Source: Nematostella vectensis
Taxonomy: Eukaryota; Cnidaria; Anthozoa; Actiniaria; Edwardsiidae
Assembly (NCBI RefSeq): GCF_932526225.1
Contig: NC_064038.1
Coordinates: 11,533,070 to 11,593,069, forward strand
Length of the DNA stretch: 60,000 nt
Direction: 5' to 3'
Shown here: in pieces, positions 49,201-58,200 of the stretch
How the letters are laid out: each line of letters starts with the position of its first letter
How positions within the stretch are numbered: the first letter of the stretch is position 1
Program-made: the position numbers and the translations under genes
Notes under the pieces: model-generated
What the model was told of the DNA's origin: nothing
The model's database searches: none
The model's input: only the letters and a program-made list of their open reading frames with translations

Positions 49201-52200
49201 GCTTTTCAAGCTAAGCCCGTGCCAATTAGCTTGCGCGGCTTTTAAATCATTCTCGTTTTCGTTTGAAGGTTACGTCGTGATTCAGATCGCGACATCCCGT
49301 GGTTCAGATGGACACTCTCTCGCGTTGACGGACAGTGGGGAGGTGTTCAGCTGGGGCGATGGGGACTACGGTAAACTAGGTCACGGTAACAGCGATAGAC
49401 AGCGCCGCCCAAGGCAGATTGAGGCCCTCCGTGGAGAAGAAGTCGTCAACGTAAGTACTTGAACCATATCAGGAAGAGAGGTTCGACCAGAGAGCGGTTC
49501 TTCCGACCTAGACCTCATCATAAATTCAATTTCTTATGTGCAATAAACGGATTACTAGCGCATCATTAGAGCAGCATGATAATTATAATGCGACTCTGTC
49601 ACGCCATTTAATCTGGTGTCTAAGGAATCTCATGTAGCTAGTATCTGAATAACCAATTTAATGACCTTTGTCCCTGTATCCCCAGATGGCGTGCGGGTTC
49701 AAACACTCTGCGGTGGTGACAGTGGACGGCAAGCTCTTCACGTTTGGTAATGGCGACTACGGCAGGCTCGGACATGGGAACTCCGCTAACAAGAAAACCC
49801 CAGAGCGCGTCACGGCGCTGGAGAAGCACGCCATTGGACAGGTACTAGCGGACCGTACCTTTGTCTGATTGTATCGTACTTTAGTCGGATTGTACCGTAC
49901 CTTTGTTGGGTAGTACCGCACTTTTGTCTGATTGTATCGAACCTTTGTCTGATTGTCCTATATTTTTGTCGAATATATCATACCTTTGTCGGATTGTTCT
50001 GCATCTTTTTCAGAATGTACCGTATCTTTGTCGGACTGTACCGTACCTTTGTTATATTTGAACCGTATATTTGTCGGATTGTATCGTACCTTTGTCGGAT
50101 TGTAATGAGTCTGTCGGAATGTACCGTATCTTTGTCGGATTGTACCGTACCTTTGTCGGCTTGTACCGTACTTTTGTTATATTTGAACCGTATATTTGTC
50201 GGCTTGTACCGTACCTTTGTTATATTTGAACCGTTTATTTGTCGGATTGTACCGTTCCTTTGTCGGATTGTACCGTATCTTTGTCGGATTGCACATTGTC
50301 GGATTATACCGTACCTTTGTTATATTTGAACCGTATATCTGTCGAATTGTACCGTATCCTTGTCGAATTATAAAAGTTAAATTGTATACTTGATTTAATA
50401 AATACCCCAATAGCCAATATCCCTAGAACCTCCAAAGCCCCCCCCCCCCCCAACTCCACTAAACAAACCATCTGATGCAAATAGATGCTTCATCGCACTT
50501 GGTATATTACTGTGTTGATCAAATGGCGTTTGACAGAGAATCGTACATTCATTCCAGGTTGCCTGTGGCCTGAACCACACGCTTGTGCTCTCCGCGGATG
50601 GCAACACGGTTTGGGCGTTCGGAGATGGGGACTACGGAAAGCTAGGGCTAGGCAGCTGCACAGCCAAGACCTCGCCTCAAGCCATCGACGTACTCGCGGG
50701 TATCGGGTGCAAGAAGATCTGCTGCGGGACGCAGTTCTCTGTCGTGCTCACCAACGACGGCAGGGTGTTCTCATTTGGACAAGGTGACCTTTATATTATT
50801 TTCTTTTCTTACAAACATATTTATACAAAGACTTGCCCCAAAGTCACCGTTTGTATTTTTCTCAAGACCATTGTCTAAAGGGATATAGATTTTTTTTCGT
50901 GCTCACCATTGATGGCAGATTGTCAGATTGTCATTTGGAAAATGTGACTTTAAATATTATTTATTAGCACTTCCTTTGTTATTGTTTACATTTGAAAATA
51001 CGGCGATCTATTTGCAAGAACACGCCAAACTAACCCGCCATGATTGAAAGTATTATACTCAATTAAAGATAAGGTAGAAATACGCAAAACATATCTTTTC
51101 CATTCCTTTTTATTCATTTTAGGCCCATTTTTTTTTCTTTATTTTTGACATTTTAAGTGCAAAAACGAACCTGTTTTTATTATTGTTGTTTTTGTTGTTG
51201 CTGCTATTGATTTTATTGTTATTATTTTACACAAGGAACTAAGATGTGACTATGAACCGTACGATATTCAACTTGCTTTTTGTGGCTCAACGAATAATTA
51301 CCTCTTCGAGTTCATATCTTTTTACTTAGAGATAATGCGATAATGGAACGGGAACTCTCGTCCAAGATAAAGCAGAAATGCAATTTTCCCCATGAAGTCG
51401 CTGCTTTCTTTATATCCTTAGCTCCCAAAGATAACGCAAAAATACCGTTTTCCCCGTGACATCACTACTTTAATTTCCACGCTTAGAGCGTCTGACAGGC
51501 CAGCCCGAGGGCCGCCTTCGCGGACCCCAGAAGCCCCAACAGATCCAAGCTCTCGCCTCGCACTTTATCGACGATGTGTGCGTGGGCGCTGAACACGTGC
51601 TCGCCCTGACAAGCACAGGGGAGGTGTGGGGATGGGGAAACAACGTCGATGGCCAGCTAGGCCTAGGCCACAGCAATGCGCAGCGGGAACCCTGTGTTAT
51701 CCCAGACCTCAAGGGCAAGAATATTCGACAGATCAGCGCGGGAAGGAATCACAGTGCAGCGTGGACGGCCCCACCTCCTCCCCCGAGATTCCCTTCTGGG
51801 GCGCCCATGCCGCTTCAGCTGGGCCATCCCGAGCACACTCCTCCCCAGTTCCCAGCTTTAGCGGAAGTGAGCACGGTAGCCGTGCGGGCGCGGTTGCGCG
51901 TGCTTCATCACTTTTCGGACCTTGTGTACTCTTCTTGGAAGATGTTCAGCTTAATGCCTGGGGAGGTGAGTTTTGTTTTTTCTTTTGGTAATATGGCCAA
52001 ACAATTTTTTTGGTAATATGGCCAAACAATTAGACATATGGCCAAGAGTAGCCCGAGTATCGGTCGATTTTATTTTTTAAAAGTCGGAGAGGAAAAATAA
52101 CTACGCCTGACACAAATACTAGACGCGACGCCTGCCGTCTCTTTTCAGGCCGCTGTCAAAATACATCGGCTGTCAATTGTCCCACTTAAATGAATTGCGT

Positions 52201-55200
52201 AGAAGCACAATCAAATTATAAACAGTATTTATGTAAACGCAGTGGCTATATGCCCGACAGTCGGAAAAGGTCCTCAGTGGACTAAATGCCCGACAGTTTT
52301 AAATTTATTCAATTAACCCAGTAAACTGTCGACCTAGTGAGTTCAAGTAAATTTGATAGTTCACGGTGCAAGAGATGTACAGTTTACGTACATGATGCAG
52401 ATCCACACATCACCAAATTACTATAGGATATTCACATCGACAATTTACTAAACAGGGCTTTTTGTCTACATAGACCTCTGCTTGAATACAAATGTCATTA
52501 TTTCATAAGCTCACTCGATCAACTCGCGGGAAGTAACGCAAACAATAATCCCAGTGGTCCCAAAATATGGGACCCGAACACGAAAATTTTACAGTATTTG
52601 TACCAGGCCCTCTTTTATCGCTTCCCGGTATATACTTCATAGCGAACGATAAAAAGGCCTGACACTCGGGCTAGGCCAAGAGCACTTGACAGCCATTCCT
52701 TTGTTATTGTTTTCATTTCATATTGGAATGCACATAATACGCTAAAATCTCAAAATAACAATCTAAAAACAAAGTTTCATACTTTATTTTACCAAATTCA
52801 ATGGAAAATATCGCATTGGCTTCCTCAAACCAGCCGATGGAAATGGATTCTTTTTCACAGTTGGTTCTATGCTAGGATGACAAAATGGCGGCTGGCAAAG
52901 GCTTTTTAAAGATTCCCTGCTAGCTGCCTTTCTATCTTACTATCATTTTATTCCATCGCGGAAGTTGCGAAAGCTATTGCATATATTTTTTAATTCCGTA
53001 GTATGATTGTTTCTAGATTGTGATTTCGAGATTTCTTCACAAATTTTTTCTTTTGTTGGACTTGTTAAACTGAACACAAAAAATATACGTTGTTTCGTTA
53101 CAGTCGCTGTCATATATTTCTGTAGCTTCTACACTTATAAAAACTTTGTGTTTGTTCTTGAAATCAAAGAATAACATGAACTGGTGTAATAATTGTTACA
53201 GTAGCTACATGCTTGCACATGCGAACCTGTTTTTTGCATGTTCTAGGTTACACCTTGCCGGTCCCCTACGATTAAAAAAAATACCTTCACTCATTTCGCA
53301 GGTTGAAGCTCACGCGTACAACCGCGGCACCATCGGCTTCGTCCGCGGCCAGTTGCGACCTCTGCTCGCGACCCGCGTGTCTAACTTGCCGATTGTTCGC
53401 GCCATGGGACGCACAATGGTGCAAGGGAAGAACTACGGGCCGCAGATCACAGTCAAGCGACTAATTGGACGGTTAGTGTCACGTGATTATCACGTTTTGA
53501 TGGGTACTAACGTTATTGGGAATGCTAATGCAATTTAGGGGGTAATGCTCATTTTATCACCTGGACCTTAAACAGATTTTTTATTGATGTAGGGGCAAGA
53601 AATCGAAGGCGATTTTCGTACAGATAGCTACTCAAGTCACTAAGCTCAAATCCGCTGACCTGTGCTTGCCGTCGCGGGCATGGAAGGTTAAGCTAGTTGG
53701 AGAAGGCGCGGATGACGCAGGGGGCGTGTTTGACGATACCATCACAGAAATGTGCCAGGTAGGAGACCAGGATTTCAAAGGTGCTTAGTGGTTAAGCTGA
53801 TGGTTGAGGGCGAGGACAGCAGGAGAGGGATGTGATTGCGCGCGCTTCGTGATTTTATCCAATCACCGCTCGAAATTCCCATGGCGCCACTTTGATCTCT
53901 CGCGTAATCATAACGTAAAAAGTGCGCGCGCTCATGTTTTATGGAAATGTTTTTGTGTTTAGCCACTTCGCCAAACATGCTGGCGCGAGTGTTCGATTTC
54001 AATGTTTGACAAACATGTTTGCGTGTTAAGCCAGGCCTTTAAGTCCCCTAGTGATGTATGTTATTTGCTTTTTGACAGGAACTGGAGGAGGGCGTGGTGA
54101 ATCTCCTCATCCACACACCCAACTCTACTGCTGAGGTCGGGTTCAACAGAGACAGGTACGCGTGAATACAAAGACCGATAGGGTCTAGATTGTGTTAGCG
54201 CGCTCTCTCTCACTGAGTGAAGCGGACATCCAAATATGGCATGTAATATAAGGAATTGAGCGAACGAACTAGAAAAACGACAGTTTTCCAAAGAGTGATT
54301 GATGTTAGTGTATCCGGGTAAATAGTTCTAACCTGCTTAGTTTACACCAATAGTGATATTTCTTGCTTTTCTTTTCAGATTCCTTTTGAACCCCGCTGCC
54401 ACCAGTGAAGACGACCTGGTATTGTACAAGTTTCTTGGAATCCTCTTCGGCGTCGCTGTCAGGACCAAAAAACCCCTGGACCTTCATCTCGCGCCTCTGG
54501 TGTGGAAACAGCTTGTCGGCATACCGCTCACGCCAGACGATATCGAGGAGGTAACTCAGACTGTCATGCTTACTTCCGCTATCGCCGTTGAACAGTACGC
54601 CGTGTATAAGGGCGGCATATAATAGGTCACCGTGTAATAGGGCAGAATCTGCTCTGGTTGGCCCAGCTGAAGCGCCAGGTTACAGGCGCGTACCCAGGAT
54701 TTGTTGGGGGAGTGAGGGTGCACAGTTTTGGGTATATGGAAATAGTCTTTTCGAAAATTATTCAATAAAGGACGACCCACTTTTATAGCGCGCGCACCCT
54801 ATGTACACGCCTGAGTGAGCGTCAAGAGGAATTCCCAAAAGCTCGATTGAAAGGGTATTGATTTGTCGCGCTCAAAGACCATCATCTGTAACAATGTCAA
54901 TTCATAGACAAAGTAAATCATGAGGACCTCATGTCCTTCAGATAGGTTACATACATCTATGGTATAATATCTTGGTTTACATAGGTTATACTATGTAGTT
55001 CTTCATAGGTTTTCAAGGATAAGGTTTTTCATTGGCATCTGCTTTGTGCTCGGTTAGGTCGACCTGTTGTACATGCAGAGTCTGCGGGGCATCCGGGACA
55101 TCCACGAGAGCGGCGTAGACGAGACTACTTTTGCGGAGGTTAGCAGAACATAAGTACAGGCGTGTGGCTAGGATTTAAATAGAGGGGGGGATTGGGTACG

Positions 55201-58200
55201 CAGGCATAGTCACTTGGATAAAAGAATAATATCTGACGTACTTAAATACACTGGTCAATATTTTTCTGGATTGGTATTACATCTCTGGGTAAAACAAAAC
55301 ACCCTCTTCATATCCACTGGTCCGCACACTCAACCATTCTAGAGATCTACCTAAACCTGCCTAGCGTCTTATCCCAATTAAGGCAAAGGAATTCGCTGGT
55401 CATTCTTTCTCGAGCAAGAGATGAGGCAGTCGCATGCCTGGTCCTGTGGTACCCTGGCAGACCAGAGGGTGTGGAGTAATCTTGTGTAGGCTGCCTTGGC
55501 TGTGACGGTGACGGTGATGATGACGGCGGCGGCGACGACGACGACGATGATGATGCTGATGATGATGATACATACTTTCCAGTGTGTCTGTTATAGAGAT
55601 ATTCCGCTGTAAATCGGGCCCAAAGGTGCTCTTGATATAGTATTATCATTATAATCTCTTTTTTTTTCCTTTTCTCCTGCAGATCATCCCCATTGAAACA
55701 TTCGAAACCCAGAGCGCGGATGGTCGCTTTGTTCCCATGGTCCCTAGCGGTCACAACATCCACCTCACGTTCTCTAACCGCAGCGAATACGTGGAGCAGG
55801 CGCTCAAGTTCCGTCTGCAGGAGTTCGACCGCCAAGTGGCCGCTGTCCGGGAGGGCATGGGCTGGATTCTGCCTGTCCCCCTTCTCTCGTTACTCACCCC
55901 TGACAATCTTGAGCAGTTAGTCTGCGGGTCAGCGGAAGTCAGCGTGGACATGCTCAAACGTGTCGTCAGGTAAGTGAACTATGTGTTACGGTCTAATAAC
56001 AATGACCCAGCATGATTTAGTATAATGTAGTATAATGTAGATGGTTCTATGCATTATTCTTCTGCTTTGATTTGTTAAAATTACCTCGTGAAGAAGATCT
56101 ATTTTAGGAACACTGATGTGATTTTACATCCTAGAATATTCCGTGACAATGTATATAATCAACTCGATATCGTAGATCCTAACCTGTGTTTTCGACTTAG
56201 TTCAACACTTTGCTCTCGTGTAACAAAACACAGGATTTAGGATCGATTTTGACTTTTCGGCGAGACACGGACAAGGGGTATAAAAAAATTGCTGATACAA
56301 ACAGTACAACATAACACCGATCAAAGTATTATTCAGGTCGATTCAGGAGTTCCGTATTTAAGCAGTGCCAACTCAAAGAGCCGCCATTTTATCACCCTTA
56401 CCAATCTCCGCTTTTAGGCAGTGCCTAAATCTATATATCGATCCTTACCAAATACAAAGTGTGAGAAAGCAACCTTGTCCATCGGCTGGTTAAGGGGAGT
56501 CAATGCGATATTTTCGATTTGAATTTTCTTAATGATGCACAAGTTTGTTTTCTAGGTTGTTATCACGAGATTCCCTTACATAATGTGTCTTCTAATATTG
56601 ATTGAAAGCAATTACAAATGAATGGCTGAGAAAAGGTGTCTTTAAATTAGACTAACACTGTCCCCATTTCCTCCTTGGTGTAGGTACCGTGAGATAGACC
56701 CGTCCGACAGCTTGGTCTCGTGGTTATGGCGTGTACTGGAATCCTTCACAAACGAGGAGCGGATCCTGTTCATGCGCTTCGTGTCCGGCAGATCCCGACT
56801 CCCGGCCAACGTCGGCGACATAACGCAGCGCTTCCAGCTCGTTAAGCTAGACAGGGTGAGTAAAAGTCAGCAGACAAAATTCTCCATTCTTTTGTCTTTT
56901 CATCACACTTTCCATTTGCCGTTCCCTTTTCCTTACATAAAGTCAGTCAACCACTCCCATGTTGTTTAAATTCGAAAATACGATAGTCTATTTGTTGGAA
57001 ACCTTCAAAATTACCATCCATAAATAAAGTCTGGTGCTTTAATAACGATATTTGATTAAAAATTTTGTGTGTTATCTGCTCGAAGTATCCGATGTTAAAG
57101 GATGCTTTGTGTATTCGGTAATGTGAAGGTGAGTAAAATGGCGGCGTGATTGGAATTATATAAAACGAGAGAGGCAGAAGGATAGACAGACAGATGGAGC
57201 CATCAATGGACATGACAACATATATCTGTAAATCATAAGATGCTGGCGTCAGTTATAAGTACATCGTATGCTGCTTGCGTCTCTTGTGTACATCGTATGA
57301 TGCTTACGTCTCATGTGTAGGTTATATTATGCATACGTCTCTTTTGCGTACATCATATGATGCTTTCGTCTCTTGTATGTACATCATATGATGCTTACGT
57401 CTCTTGTGTACATCGTATGATGCTTACGTCTCATGTGTAGGTTATATTATGCATACGTCTCTTTTGCGTACATCATATGATGCTTACGTCTCTTATGTGT
57501 AGATCATATGATGCTTACGTCTGTCATGTGTAGGTCATATGATGCTTAGGAAGCGTTCATTTATTACTAGGGGGGTTGGCAAATATGTAGGGGGCTACAT
57601 CTTTTGGGGTGCCGATTTAGGGGGGTCTCATTTTTGGGGGCGCATAATTTAAGTCTGGTTTTAAAATAATACTGAGCAAGAGAGTCATTGTTTTAACATT
57701 CAGTTTACAATGTTTCCTACTATTGTATATCTAGTTCCATATTGTTCAGGTACCAATCTTGTCTTTATATAAATAAATTTTGAGAACCCCTTTCATGGTT
57801 GGCATACAAAGCTTCCCATTCTAATCAGAGCCAATCAGTTTAACACAAGTGTCTTAAAATTGTCGAAGACGTAGTCGTTTTCTAGCGACACTGGTATTTG
57901 TTGTTTATCTCTGTGCCACTCTTAAATTAGCGAAAGTGAAGATTCACACTTAACGTAAATTAAATAGGACAAAGTTGCCATGCTATCTGGTCTATATTTT
58001 AATAAAGGGTATATTCAGGGGGGAGGGGGGTGCAAATTTTTGGGCCTCCGGTCAGAATGGGGGGGGCACGATTTTGTTTTGCAAAACTACCAACCCCCCC
58101 ACCCCTAGTAATTAATGACCGCTCCATTACGTGTAGGTATATGATGCTTACGTCTGTTATGTGTAGGTCATGATGCTTATGTCTGTTATGTATACATCAT

